A DNA stretch of 55,257 nucleotides from Neobacillus citreus (GTDB taxonomy: Bacteria; Bacillota; Bacilli; Bacillales; Cytobacillaceae), in NCBI RefSeq assembly GCF_018343545.2, contig NZ_JAGYPE020000033.1, positions 1 through 55,257 on the forward strand, read 5' to 3'. A program made the position numbers and the translations under genes. Below the pieces are notes generated by a model. The model searched no databases, was not told the origin of the DNA, and was given only the letters and a program-made list of their open reading frames with translations. Each line of letters starts with the position of its first letter. Position 1 is the first letter of the stretch. Below are positions 8,860-17,076 of this stretch, one piece after another.

Positions 8860-10029
8860 TTAATTTTTGTACTCGTGAATGGTTACTCCCTTAACCACTC
8901 GATTAACGGTTCCGCTCGGTGATGGCGTATCCGGTGTATTCCCTACTTTTATGGAAGAAAGCAGAGCGATAGTCTGCCCAACCATCACAAATGGCAGTGA
9001 AAGGTAAGCATCCGGTACAGTGCCCGCTTCACGGTCAAATAAGAAGCTGTCACCCGAATAATTGCTGTCCCCGTCGACGCTAATCGCACAAATGAGGCTG
9101 GCAACCTGGTCCTGCTTCAATTCATTTAACATATCCAAATCGTACCGGCGGGTATACGGCTGGTTGGAAACAAACGTGAATATGACAGCTTTATCATTCA
9201 CAAATGACTTCGGACCGTGACGGAATCCAAGCGATGAATCAAAAGCGGTAGCAATTTTTCCGGCTGTCAGTTCAAGAATTTTCAACTGTGCTTCCCTCGC
9301 CAAGCCTTCAAAGCCGCCTGATCCAAGATATATAATCCGCTCAAAATCGACTCCAACCATTTTTTCTATTTCCGCTTCTCTGCAGATAACACTTTCACCC
9401 ATGCTGCGGATGGTTTTGACAATCTGTCCTTTTTCTTCATCTGACAAGGAATCAAAAATTAGCAGAGCCGTTAACGCCATACAGGTGTAGCTTCCGGTCA
9501 TCGCAAAGCCCTGATCATTTGATTTCTCCGGCATCAATAATAGAAGATTCTCGTCATCCCCCGCTGCCCGCTGTGCCAGTTGCCCTTCCTTTGAGCAGGT
9601 AATCGTGATTTGATAAAGATTTGTTACGATTTGCTGTGCAAGCTCAACGGTCGCCACACTTTCCGGACTGTTGCCGCTTCTCGCAAAAGAAACCAGCAAA
9701 GTTGGGATATCGGCTTTCAAAAATTGATAAGGGTTGGACACAATCGCTGTCGTTGGAACACTCTGCACATCCCACTGTTTTTCATCGACTTTTCCTTTTA
9801 AATATGGAGTAACTGTGTCGCCGACATAGGCAGAAGTTCCAGCCCCTGTGAAAATGACGCGAACCCGTCCATGCTTTTCTTTTATGTTCTGCAAAAACGT
9901 TTGGATTTTTTCAATTTTCTCATTATAAAGTGTAAACGTTTCTGCCCATAATTCAGGCTGCTGTTTAATTTCCGCTGTGGTAATTTCCGCACCTAACGGC
10001 TTTAATTTTTCCAAACTTAACGTAAACAT
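8860..10029 (-). CDS. agaS: Galactosamine-6-phosphate deaminase/isomerase, SIS-domain (AgaS)
   Basis: Converts galactosamine 6-phosphate to tagatose 6-phosphate plus ammonia. About 389 residues with two SIS domains. The first is visible in RVRVIFTGAGTSAYVGDTV (about residues 55-75) followed by LLVSFARSGNSPESVATV; the second is in IIYLGSGGFEGLAREAQLK and SLGFRHGPKSFVN. ATG at 10029 is eight bases after AAGGAG. The order kinase, agaS, deacetylase, lacC, lacD makes a closed route from GalNAc to triose phosphates, which supports AgaS over the related GlmS isomerase domain. Confidence 0.92.
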   Translation of the reverse strand: MFTLSLEKLKPLGAEITTAEIKQQPELWAETFTLYNEKIEKIQTFLQNIKEKHGRVRVIFTGAGTSAYVGDTVTPYLKGKVDEKQWDVQSVPTTAIVSNPYQFLKADIPTLLVSFARSGNSPESVATVELAQQIVTNLYQITITCSKEGQLAQRAAGDDENLLLLMPEKSNDQGFAMTGSYTCMALTALLIFDSLSDEEKGQIVKTIRSMGESVICREAEIEKMVGVDFERIIYLGSGGFEGLAREAQLKILELTAGKIATAFDSSLGFRHGPKSFVNDKAVIFTFVSNQPYTRRYDLDMLNELKQDQVASLICAISVDGDSNYSGDSFLFDREAGTVPDAYLSLPFVMVGQTIALLSSIKVGNTPDTPSPSGTVNRVVKGVTIHEYKN

Positions 10030-10050
10030 TCTCGACACTCCTTATATAAA

Positions 10051-10953
10051 TTAAATTTCTTCAAATACTCTGAGGCCCGCGCCGACGATGCCGTTATCCT
10101 GCTTGATGGTACTGACGGACATCCGGTTTAACACATGCTGTTGTTCAGGAATTTGATAGGATTTTAGTTTTTCTTTTATGATTTCAAGTAAAAAAGGATT
10201 ATTGGCGATCACGCTGCCGCCAAACACGATTTGATGCGGATCAATTAGACAGGAAATCGAATAGAGGCCCTGTGCCCAATAATCCGTTACTTCATCGATG
10301 ATTGGCTGATACTCAGGCACTCCAGCTTGATAGCGCTCAAAAACATCTTTAGTTGATAGGGTCTCCTCCAGCACTGTTTCAGCCAGTTTTGCAATTGCAG
10401 GCCCGGCAGCCGCTTTTTCCAATCGGTCCAATTTCGGACCGGCTGCCTTTGATAAAATCGGAATTAATCCAAACTCTCCGGCAAAACCCGCCCCCCGGAA
10501 AAAGGAACCTTGATGAAGGATTGCACAGGAGATGCCCGTGCTAATCGTTACATAAACAAACGTTTCATTTTTGTTGCCGCCGGCAGCCTTCCACTCGGCA
10601 AAAGCGGCCGTATAGACATCATTGTCAATTTCAATTCGCTCGAGTCCAAATCGTTCCCTAAGACGGTCAGAGACAGGAAACTGGGCCCAAGGCAGGTTAT
10701 TTTGAAAAACAGCAATACCGTTTTCCCTGTCTACCTTGCCCGGTACGCCGACACCAATACCTTCTATGTCAGTAATCGATAAAGAAGAATCGTTCAGAAC
10801 CTGTTCTACCGCTTCAACGACTCTAGTAAACATGTACTCTCTATCTGAAGGATCACTTTTCACTTCGGCGCGCTTCAGCAATTCACCGTTTTCTGAGATG
10901 ATTCCCGCGGCAACCTTGGTCCCGCCGATATCAAGGCCAATGGCTTTTTTCAT
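10051..10953 (-). CDS. ROK-family sugar kinase, probable N-acetylgalactosamine kinase
   Basis: Cytoplasmic ATP-dependent kinase, inferred to make GalNAc-6-P from GalNAc released by the phosphorylase (AgaK-like role). About 300 residues. Seen: phosphate-binding DIGGTK at residues 8-13, GVGVPGKVD, the catalytic-region EIDNDVYTAAFAE, and QIVFGGSVI near the C-terminus. Odd: the segment that normally carries the zinc ligands (GEIGH plus CxCGxxGC) reads GEFGLIPILSKAAGPKLD, with no His and no Cys. ATG at 10953 is chosen because the upstream GTG lies in the GAGGTG ribosome site. First gene of the operon. Confidence 0.87.
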   Translation of the reverse strand: MKKAIGLDIGGTKVAAGIISENGELLKRAEVKSDPSDREYMFTRVVEAVEQVLNDSSLSITDIEGIGVGVPGKVDRENGIAVFQNNLPWAQFPVSDRLRERFGLERIEIDNDVYTAAFAEWKAAGGNKNETFVYVTISTGISCAILHQGSFFRGAGFAGEFGLIPILSKAAGPKLDRLEKAAAGPAIAKLAETVLEETLSTKDVFERYQAGVPEYQPIIDEVTDYWAQGLYSISCLIDPHQIVFGGSVIANNPFLLEIIKEKLKSYQIPEQQHVLNRMSVSTIKQDNGIVGAGLRVFEEI

Positions 10954-10978
10954 AATGAGCACCTCGACTGTAAAAATG

Positions 10979-11008
10979 TATTTATGTAAGGATGGGTTGT
11001 TGGTACAA
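10979..11008 (-). promoter_or_regulatory. Kinase-operon proximal promoter with GntR-like operator
   Basis: Minus strand: -35 TTGTAC (11003-11008), 18-base spacer, -10 TAAATA (10979-10984). The -35 lies inside TTGTACCAACAA (10997-11008), which differs by one base from TTGTACCATCAA in front of the gntR-family gene. A repressor bound here would block this promoter. Confidence 0.5.
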
Positions 11009-11023
11009 GTTTAATTAAAGAAA

Positions 11024-11050
11024 AACTCATAGACTAGAATGCTATGAGTT
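11024..11050 (-). terminator. Intrinsic terminator or leader attenuator upstream of the kinase operon
   Basis: Minus-strand hairpin AACTCATAG / CTATGAGTT (arms 11042-11050 and 11024-11032, nine-base loop) followed by TTTCTTTAATT. It would end transcripts of the second ABC operon. A good promoter lies just upstream of it (11069-11096), so it may also act as a leader terminator for the kinase operon. Confidence 0.7.
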
Positions 11051-11068
11051 GATTATTTTCATAATTTT

Positions 11069-11096
11069 ATTATAACACGCTCACTTGTAGGGTCAA
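11069..11096 (-). promoter_or_regulatory. Strong sigma-A-type promoter distal to the kinase operon
   Basis: Minus strand -35 TTGACC (11091-11096), 16-base spacer, -10 TATAAT (11069-11074). The -35 is inside the small palindrome GGGTTGACCC. The start point would be about 12 bases before the terminator hairpin at 11024-11050. Confidence 0.65.
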
Positions 11097-11140
11097 CCCA
11101 ACAGTTTCAAAAAACTTCCGGACCAGTTACGAGTAAATCC

Positions 11141-11974
11141 TTATTTTCCACCGGTAACGGCAATTCCTTCAATGAATTGCCGTTGCAGGAAGATAAACAG
11201 GATCAGCATTGGCAGGATGGCCAAGAAAGAGCCGGCCATAAGAATCGGATAATTGGTTAAATATTGGCCTTGCAGGGAGGATAAGCCGACTGACAGCGTC
11301 ATCGATTCCGGTGAACTGTTGACAATCATTGGCCACATCAATTCGTTCCAGCTCCAAAGGGTCGTGAAAATCCCTAGTGCAATTAATCCCGGTTTTGCGA
11401 GCGGCAGCATGATTTTCCAATAGATTTGGAAGTGGTTGCAGCCATCAAGTCTTGCAGCCTCCTCTAATTCCTTTGGCAGCCCCATAAAGAATTGGCGCAA
11501 CAGGAAGGTTCCGAAAGCGCTAAACAATCCCGGCACAACAACAGCCGACAGGGTATTGAGCCAGCCCAACTTTACCATAATCATATATTGCGGCAGCAAA
11601 AACACTTGACCAGGTACCATTAACACGGTCAGCGCTAACAAAAACAGGACATTTCTGCCGGGAAATTCAATCCGGGCAAACGCATAGGCGGCAAGCGAAC
11701 ACAAAAACAGCTGGCCGACAGTCCGAAGCAGTGTAATGATGACCGTATTATACATAAATTTGAAAAAAGGCAGAAGCCCAAACACCTCTTTATAGTTCCC
11801 CCATTGGAACTCCTCAGGAATGAAAACGGGAGGTACCTGAATGGACTCTTGGTACGTTTTTAGCGAGGTGAGAATCATCCATAAGAAAGGCAATACCATT
11901 GCCACCGCTCCCACAGTCAGGATGAAATGGATAAGGAATGTTTTACTTGTAACAAGCTGTTTTGTTTTTTGCAA
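11141..11974 (-). CDS. Carbohydrate ABC transporter permease (MalG-like, CUT1), second system
   Basis: Membrane permease of the second sugar importer. About 277 residues, six hydrophobic segments, EAA loop LEEAARLDGCNHFQIYWKIMLPLAKPG around residue 190, and the C-terminus QRQFIEGIAVTGGK typical of MalG-type proteins. I place the start at TTG 11974, eight bases after AAAGGAAG. The GTG at 11983 abuts that ribosome site. It follows the MalF-like permease with almost no gap and is the last gene of this operon. Confidence 0.9.
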   Translation of the reverse strand: MQKTKQLVTSKTFLIHFILTVGAVAMVLPFLWMILTSLKTYQESIQVPPVFIPEEFQWGNYKEVFGLLPFFKFMYNTVIITLLRTVGQLFLCSLAAYAFARIEFPGRNVLFLLALTVLMVPGQVFLLPQYMIMVKLGWLNTLSAVVVPGLFSAFGTFLLRQFFMGLPKELEEAARLDGCNHFQIYWKIMLPLAKPGLIALGIFTTLWSWNELMWPMIVNSSPESMTLSVGLSSLQGQYLTNYPILMAGSFLAILPMLILFIFLQRQFIEGIAVTGGK

Positions 11975-11988
11975 TGGTACCACTTCCT

Positions 11989-12936
11989 TTAATCATAATG
12001 AACCCACTTTTTCTGTAACACCATTTGAATTGCGGTAATAATTAGGATGACAATCAATAATAGAACAGCGATAGCGGCTGCATACCCTTTATCATTTAAT
12101 ACAAAGGCATGCTGGTAGAACAAATACACAATCGACTGCGTACTTTCTAATGCCGTACTGCCTTTTCCAATCATCATGAAAATCAAATCAAACACCTGAA
12201 ACGCCCCGATGAGAGACATGATGGTCACAAAGAAAATAACCGGCGACAGGAGCGGCAGGGTAATTTTGAAGAATACCGTAATTGGGCCTGCGCCATCGAT
12301 TTCGGCTGCTTCATAGTACATTTTCGGAATCCCTTGTAATCCGGAAAGGAAGATAACCATGTTATAGCCAATCCCACTCCAAATCGCGACGGCAATGACC
12401 GAATATAAGGCAATATGCGGGTCGGTGACCCATTGCGGCCCTTTGATTCCAATTAATGATAACAGATAGTTGAGCAGCCCATAATCCGCGTTATACAGCC
12501 ATTTCCAAACCATAGCGATGGCAGCTGGCATGGTAATCACGGGTAAAAAATACAACGTCCGATAAACCGATTTCCCCTTAATATTTTGGTTTAACAGAAC
12601 GGCTATAATAATAGATAGGAAGATTCCAATCGGGACAGTAAAGATTATATAGATGCTCGTGTTTTTAAAGGATTGCAGGAGCGTGGCATCCTCAAGCATC
12701 CGCTTGTAGTTGTCGAGCCCCGTCCACTCATACTGTCCAAAAGAACCCCATTCGGTGAAGCTAAAGTAAAAGTTTTGGATGATCGGCCACAGGTAAAAAA
12801 TAGCCAACCCCAGCATCGTCGGGGCAATCATCAGATAGGCCCAAAAATAATCAGAACGCTTTCTAGTCCTTGCAAGGTTCGCAGCCTTTAATTTTTTTGC
12901 TGGCTTGACTTCGGTTTGTAGAGGAATTTCTTTCAC
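11989..12936 (-). CDS. Carbohydrate ABC transporter permease (MalF-like, CUT1), second system
   Basis: Membrane permease, 315 residues with a basic cytoplasmic N-terminus (KPAKKLKAANLARTRKRSDY) and six hydrophobic segments. The EAA loop lies around residue 215 (YYEAAEIDGAGPITVFFKITLPLL). Start is GTG at 12936, about seven bases after GGGAGGG. It sits between the binding protein and the MalG-like permease of the same importer. The system lacks its own ATPase in this window. Confidence 0.92.
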   Translation of the reverse strand: MKEIPLQTEVKPAKKLKAANLARTRKRSDYFWAYLMIAPTMLGLAIFYLWPIIQNFYFSFTEWGSFGQYEWTGLDNYKRMLEDATLLQSFKNTSIYIIFTVPIGIFLSIIIAVLLNQNIKGKSVYRTLYFLPVITMPAAIAMVWKWLYNADYGLLNYLLSLIGIKGPQWVTDPHIALYSVIAVAIWSGIGYNMVIFLSGLQGIPKMYYEAAEIDGAGPITVFFKITLPLLSPVIFFVTIMSLIGAFQVFDLIFMMIGKGSTALESTQSIVYLFYQHAFVLNDKGYAAAIAVLLLIVILIITAIQMVLQKKWVHYD

Positions 12937-12962
12937 ACGATTCCCTCCCTTTAAGGAAATGG

Positions 12963-12990
12963 AAGAGAAGAAATCGATTCTCCTCTTCTT
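12963..12990 (-). terminator. Intercistronic stem-loop after the second binding-protein gene
   Basis: Minus strand GAAGAGGAGAAT / TTTCTTCTCTTC with a TCGA loop, about 10 of 12 positions paired, just after the binding-protein stop. There is no U-tract after it, so it is probably a stabilising or partial-termination stem as in the first importer operon. Confidence 0.5.
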
Positions 12991-12997
12991 TTTTTAA

Positions 12998-14248
12998 CTA
13001 CTTGGATAAAGCCTCATTTGCTTTTTTCGTTAATTCTTTTGCAGCATCTTCAATGCTTTCTTCTTGGCTCCAGGCCTTTTTCAGGATATCGACCTCGTAT
13101 TGCCAAATCTCCCCTGTGCTTTTTGCATTTGGCAGCGGCACTGAGTATTCACTGGCATCAATGAAGGCTTGCAGATTAAGGCTTGGAACAGACTTCACCC
13201 AAGTATCCTGGGTGCCGTTAAACGCTGGAATGACGGTTCCTGTTTTCGCATAGATCTCTGCAGCTTCCTTAGAACCCAGGAATTGGACAAACTTCCATGC
13301 CGCATCTTTATGCTTTGTATTGGCCGCAATCACATTGGACAATCCATGAATCGCTGTTGCGCGGGTTTCCCCTTTTGGGAGAACGGTTACATTTAAATCA
13401 GGGTTCTTCTTATATTCCGGTACCATCCAAGGGCCATCAAGCATCATCGCTACTTTTCCGGAAGAGAAAAGCTCAGAAGCTGCCGTTTCTGTCATTTGTG
13501 CTTGTGTTGGTGATAAACCTTCTTTTATGAAACTTGTATAGAATTTAAGGGCTTCGACTGTTTTTGGATCATCAAATCCAGCTTTTTTGCCATCCTTAGA
13601 AATAACATAGCCGCCATTTTGCCAAATGAAATTATAATAGCCTTCTTGGTTAGCGATGGTTGAAGCAAAGCCCCAAACCCCTTTATCTTTATTTGTCAGC
13701 TGTTTTGCCGTTTCCTTTAATTTAGTCCAGTCCCAGGTTTCATCCGGATACGCTACACCGGCATCGTCAAAAATCTTTTTATTGTACCAAAAACCGATCG
13801 TATCGTAGTCTTTTGGAATTCCGTAAACTTTTCCGTCAACTGTATAAAGGTCGATTAATGATTTTGGATAATTATCCAAGCTATAGTTATCTTTTTTTGC
13901 CATATCGCTTAATGGAAGGATTACTTTTCCCTCTGCATATTGAGTAACGTGTGCTCCATTCATCCACAGAACATCAGGCAATGCGCCGCCCGTTGCTGCT
14001 GTTTCAAGCTTTTGGAAGTACTGTCCGTAAGGAGTAATCTCCGTTTTCACCTTGATGTTTGGATATTTTTCATTAAATAATTTAATAATATCTTCGATGG
14101 CTGGAAGTTGTTTTTTATCCCAAATGCCATAGGTTATTTCGACTTTCCCGTCTTTCGCATCACTAGAAGCTTTGTCACTATCACTGCAGCCTGCAAGCCC
14201 CAATAATCCTAGAACCACAGTTAGAAGCATGATTAGCCATTTTCTCAT
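12998..14248 (-). CDS. Sugar ABC transporter substrate-binding lipoprotein, second system
   Basis: Extracellular solute-binding protein, family 1, of the second CUT1 importer. 416 residues. The N-terminus has a lipoprotein signal with lipobox LAGC (Cys about residue 21) followed by an acidic linker SDSDKASSDAKDGK. The mature part shows typical segments DWTKLKETAKQLT, MMLDGPWMVPEYKK and LNLQAFIDASEYSVPLPNAK. ATG at 14248 follows AAGGG. It is the first gene of its operon and has an operator-like site for the nearby LacI-family repressor upstream. The ligand is unknown; the locus suggests an N-acetylgalactosamine-containing glycan. Confidence 0.92.
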   Translation of the reverse strand: MRKWLIMLLTVVLGLLGLAGCSDSDKASSDAKDGKVEITYGIWDKKQLPAIEDIIKLFNEKYPNIKVKTEITPYGQYFQKLETAATGGALPDVLWMNGAHVTQYAEGKVILPLSDMAKKDNYSLDNYPKSLIDLYTVDGKVYGIPKDYDTIGFWYNKKIFDDAGVAYPDETWDWTKLKETAKQLTNKDKGVWGFASTIANQEGYYNFIWQNGGYVISKDGKKAGFDDPKTVEALKFYTSFIKEGLSPTQAQMTETAASELFSSGKVAMMLDGPWMVPEYKKNPDLNVTVLPKGETRATAIHGLSNVIAANTKHKDAAWKFVQFLGSKEAAEIYAKTGTVIPAFNGTQDTWVKSVPSLNLQAFIDASEYSVPLPNAKSTGEIWQYEVDILKKAWSQEESIEDAAKELTKKANEALSK

Positions 14249-14367
14249 CCTTTTGCCCTTCTTTCAAAAATAGTTTAGTAGTTTTTCAATTCATTACTGT
14301 TTTACACATAAGGGTTTTTCTAGATGATAAAAAATCTTCATGTTGATCCATTTAGGTTTCTCTTAAC

Positions 14368-14410
14368 ATATTTAGATAACGCTTACCACCTCCGCATCCA
14401 AACGTTTTCC
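14368..14410 (-). promoter_or_regulatory. Regulatory region of the second ABC operon: LacI-type operator and cre-like site
   Basis: The 15-mer atccaaacgttttcc at 14396-14410 is repeated exactly at 15824-15838 before the Gfo/Idh gene. Its core AAACGTTT is the kind of palindrome with a central CG read by LacI-family proteins. On the minus strand TTGGAT, a 17-base spacer and TATCTA could form a promoter starting inside the operator. A second CG-centred site (GGTAAGCGTTATCT) lies within that spacer. The remainder of 14249-14500 shows no other clear element apart from a weak hairpin at 14461-14478. Confidence 0.55.
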
Positions 14411-14500
14411 TAATCAGGTTAATTATTTCATTCCTTCTTGCCTTTAATTTATTATTGCATCACCACGAAAACGCGGTGTGACAATCCAATTTTTTCAACT

Positions 14501-15775
14501 TTAAGCTTTAATGGTTTCTTGTAAACTTTGATAATAGTTATCGATATTAATAGATTGGCCCTCATGCAAGCGGGATTCTTCAGCGGCAAATGCCATCAGG
14601 TGGCTTCTAACGGAAGCAGCAGCAGAAGAAACCCCGCCCTCGTTATTGCCAAACTGGATCTCCCGGAGGAATGTCCTCATGATTCCTTGATCACCGCCGC
14701 CGTGCCCGCCTATAGGCCGATCAAAATGGATGACCGTTTCTTGCTTGGTCAGGAAGTCAAAGATAGAAATCTTATTTTCCTCCATATTTCCACGGATTTC
14801 TCCTTTGGTACCCATGATCTGGACAATTCGCGTCTGCTCTCTTGTAAAGCCGCACATGCTGAAGGTGGCCGTGGCACCGTCCGCAAATTCCATATTGACT
14901 ACCTGATGGTCAACAACATTATTGTCAGAGCGGTACACGCATTTTCCGTAAGGGGTTTCATTTAATGCTTTGATAATCCCTTCGTTTGTATGGTCCTCGG
15001 TGAATTTCTTTGCCCAGCCCTTTCCTTCGCCAAGATAATATCTTCCCGCATGGAATGGGCACTCATGCTCGGCAGGGCAGCCATCCAAACATCGGAGCGG
15101 CGCACCGGCGGGGGCATTTTCTTCTTTGAAATGCATCAACGAGCCATAGGAGCTTATACGTTTACACTCTTTCCCCATCACAAACGAGATAATATCCATG
15201 TCATGGCAGGATTTCTGAAGGATCATTGGACTTGATTTTTCTTTATTGTTCCAATTCCCTCTGACAAAGCTGTGGGACATATGCATGACTTCCACATTTT
15301 CATTCAGCTGCAGAGAGACAACCTCACCAATATCCCCATTAGCAATCACCTTTTTAATCGTGGACCAGAAATCGGTATATCTTAGGACGTGGCAGATGGT
15401 CAGCTGCCGGTTATATTTTTTCGCCTGCTGTTCCATTAAAATACATTCCAATGGATCCGGGGACATTGGTTTTTCCAACAGAACATGATAGCCCAGCTCC
15501 AATGCTCTCATTGTTACCTTAAAGTGATCCCGGTCGAGTGTACAGATGATGGCAATTTCCGCAATCGGCTGGTCTTTCTGCAGTGCCTCTTCCCACGATT
15601 CATAACAATTTTCCGTCAGAATCAGGTGAGCTTCCTGCACCTTTGCTCTTCTTTCGGCCCACGGCTCCGCGACACCGACTATCTTCAATTCATTCGGATA
15701 AGCCGCAGCATACGGAGCATAAGCCCTTGCCCCTCTGTCACCCGCTCCAATCAGGAGTGCTGTCATTGTTTTCAT
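14501..15775 (-). CDS. Gfo/Idh/MocA-family NAD(P)-dependent oxidoreductase
   Basis: About 424 residues. An N-terminal Rossmann fold is clear (TALLIGAGDRGARAYAPYA, then GVAEPW), followed by the family lysine motif LLEKPMSPDP and the C-terminal alpha/beta domain. Around residue 240 is a cysteine-rich stretch, CLDGCPAEHECPFHAG, seen in a subset of this family. The start is the ATG at 15775 with GAGAGGAGAAGG upstream; an 18-codon TTG extension would run through the operator region. The reaction is unknown. Some relatives are sugar dehydrogenases, and some NAD-using glycosidases (GH109 and relatives) share this fold, which would suit a GalNAc locus. Confidence 0.85.
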   Translation of the reverse strand: MKTMTALLIGAGDRGARAYAPYAAAYPNELKIVGVAEPWAERRAKVQEAHLILTENCYESWEEALQKDQPIAEIAIICTLDRDHFKVTMRALELGYHVLLEKPMSPDPLECILMEQQAKKYNRQLTICHVLRYTDFWSTIKKVIANGDIGEVVSLQLNENVEVMHMSHSFVRGNWNNKEKSSPMILQKSCHDMDIISFVMGKECKRISSYGSLMHFKEENAPAGAPLRCLDGCPAEHECPFHAGRYYLGEGKGWAKKFTEDHTNEGIIKALNETPYGKCVYRSDNNVVDHQVVNMEFADGATATFSMCGFTREQTRIVQIMGTKGEIRGNMEENKISIFDFLTKQETVIHFDRPIGGHGGGDQGIMRTFLREIQFGNNEGGVSSAAASVRSHLMAFAAEESRLHEGQSINIDNYYQSLQETIKA

Positions 15776-15802
15776 AATCCTTCTCCTCTCATTTCGGTTT
15801 CT

Positions 15803-15838
15803 TCGGAAAATTTTCCGAGTGTTATCCAAACGTTTTCC
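15803..15838 (-). promoter_or_regulatory. LacI-type operator plus 16-bp perfect palindrome upstream of the Gfo/Idh gene
   Basis: atccaaacgttttcc at 15824-15838 is identical to the site before the second ABC operon. Immediately next to it, TCGGAAAATTTTCCGA (15803-15818) is a perfect 16-bp palindrome, about 30 bases before the start codon. The first is probably the LacI operator. The second could be another operator or part of the leader RNA. Confidence 0.6.
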
Positions 15839-15863
15839 AAGAGCTTTTAAAAAAAGGAACCGG

Positions 15864-16913
15864 TTAGGTCCGTTTTATAGCAGATGACTCACGAATGACC
15901 AATTCAAATGGTAAAATCAGCTTGATGGGAAGCGTTACTTTTTCTTCTACGATTTCCATGATCGTCTTCGCTGCCATTTTTCCCATTTCATATTTAGGGA
16001 TATCAACAGTTGAAAGCGGCGGTGAAGAATATTTCCCCATTTCGATATTATCGACACCAAAGAAGGCGATGTCTTCCGGAATTCTTAACTCATTTTCAAT
16101 TGCAGCTCTCATCGCAGCTATGGCCATCATGTCACTGGCGCATACCATCGCAGTCGGTAAATGACCGGGATTGTTTTGAATCAGCTGATTCATTTCATCG
16201 TAGCTGTTTTCCATTTTCCACTTCGTGTTGAGGACCCATTCCTGCCTCATGGCAAGTCCCGCTTCGTCCATTGCAGCTTGAAAACCTTTAAACCGGGATT
16301 CATCATGTAAATCCTTATAGGTTTCATTTGCCCCGCCGCCAATAAACCCGATTTCTCGATGTCCTTGGCTGATCAAATGCTTAACGACCGTTTTAATGGC
16401 TTCCTTACGGTCATAATCGACAATGGCGATATTCTTATTCGTATAGAAAAAGTCCAGTCCTACCACAGGAATTGTTTTTTGTATGTAGTCAATCAGGCTG
16501 TCATCAATCCTGTCGATCAGCAGCAACCCTTCAATCCCCAAGTCATGGATTGTCTTATGGAGCAGCGATTCATTTTCCAGCTCATCCTTGGTAATACTTA
16601 TTAGGGTGTAATCTTGATTCGTTAATGTATCACGAATCCCGGTATAGATATCGGAAAAGTACGGGTTGATTTCCGCTTGCTTTGGGTTTGCTACCCAGCC
16701 GATTTTCATCGTTCGTGTATTGCTTTTTTGTTGTTTATTGTGAACAAGATTGCGGGCATGCTGGTTCGGTGTATAACCTAACTCCTTAACCGCCTGCCAA
16801 ATCTTATTCTTCGTTTCTTGATTCACATTTCGTGTTTGGTCATTTTGAATGACCCGCGAAACCGTAGAGATGGAAACGCCTACATGTTCCGCAATATCTT
16901 TTAATCTTACCAC
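15864..16913 (-). CDS. LacI-family transcriptional repressor
   Basis: 349 residues. The N-terminal helix-turn-helix and hinge are typical (VRLKDIAEHVGVSISTVSRVIQ, then GYTPNQHARNLV). The rest is a periplasmic-binding-protein-like effector domain with the FFGVDNIEMGKYSSPPLSTVDIPKYEMGK segment near the C-terminus. GTG at 16913 is preceded by GAGGTG with an eight-base spacer. Two identical 15-bp CG-centred palindromic sites upstream of the Gfo/Idh gene and the second ABC operon are its probable operators. The effector is probably a sugar or sugar phosphate of this locus. Confidence 0.93.
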   Translation of the reverse strand: MVRLKDIAEHVGVSISTVSRVIQNDQTRNVNQETKNKIWQAVKELGYTPNQHARNLVHNKQQKSNTRTMKIGWVANPKQAEINPYFSDIYTGIRDTLTNQDYTLISITKDELENESLLHKTIHDLGIEGLLLIDRIDDSLIDYIQKTIPVVGLDFFYTNKNIAIVDYDRKEAIKTVVKHLISQGHREIGFIGGGANETYKDLHDESRFKGFQAAMDEAGLAMRQEWVLNTKWKMENSYDEMNQLIQNNPGHLPTAMVCASDMMAIAAMRAAIENELRIPEDIAFFGVDNIEMGKYSSPPLSTVDIPKYEMGKMAAKTIMEIVEEKVTLPIKLILPFELVIRESSAIKRT

Positions 16914-16976
16914 TAGTAAAACACCTCGAGGTCAAAGCTTACAACGGCAATTGCTTAAATTTTTTGAATTAATAAG

Positions 16977-17006
16977 AATATAGCACCATTCGTAATTTTA
17001 AGTCAA
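16977..17006 (-). promoter_or_regulatory. Promoter of the LacI-family gene
   Basis: Minus strand -35 TTGACT (17001-17006), 18-base spacer, -10 TATATT (16977-16982), with the repressor start about 65 bases downstream. Confidence 0.6.
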
Positions 17007-17076
17007 TATCCATTATAATAAAATCTTTCTTGTAAATTAAACTGCCACAGCAGTTTAGGAGATACATACATTTTTT

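Noticed and set aside
10979..11141. T-box or riboswitch upstream of the kinase operon
   Set aside because: The leader is too short and lacks a T-box sequence or a multi-stem aptamer; only one hairpin is present.
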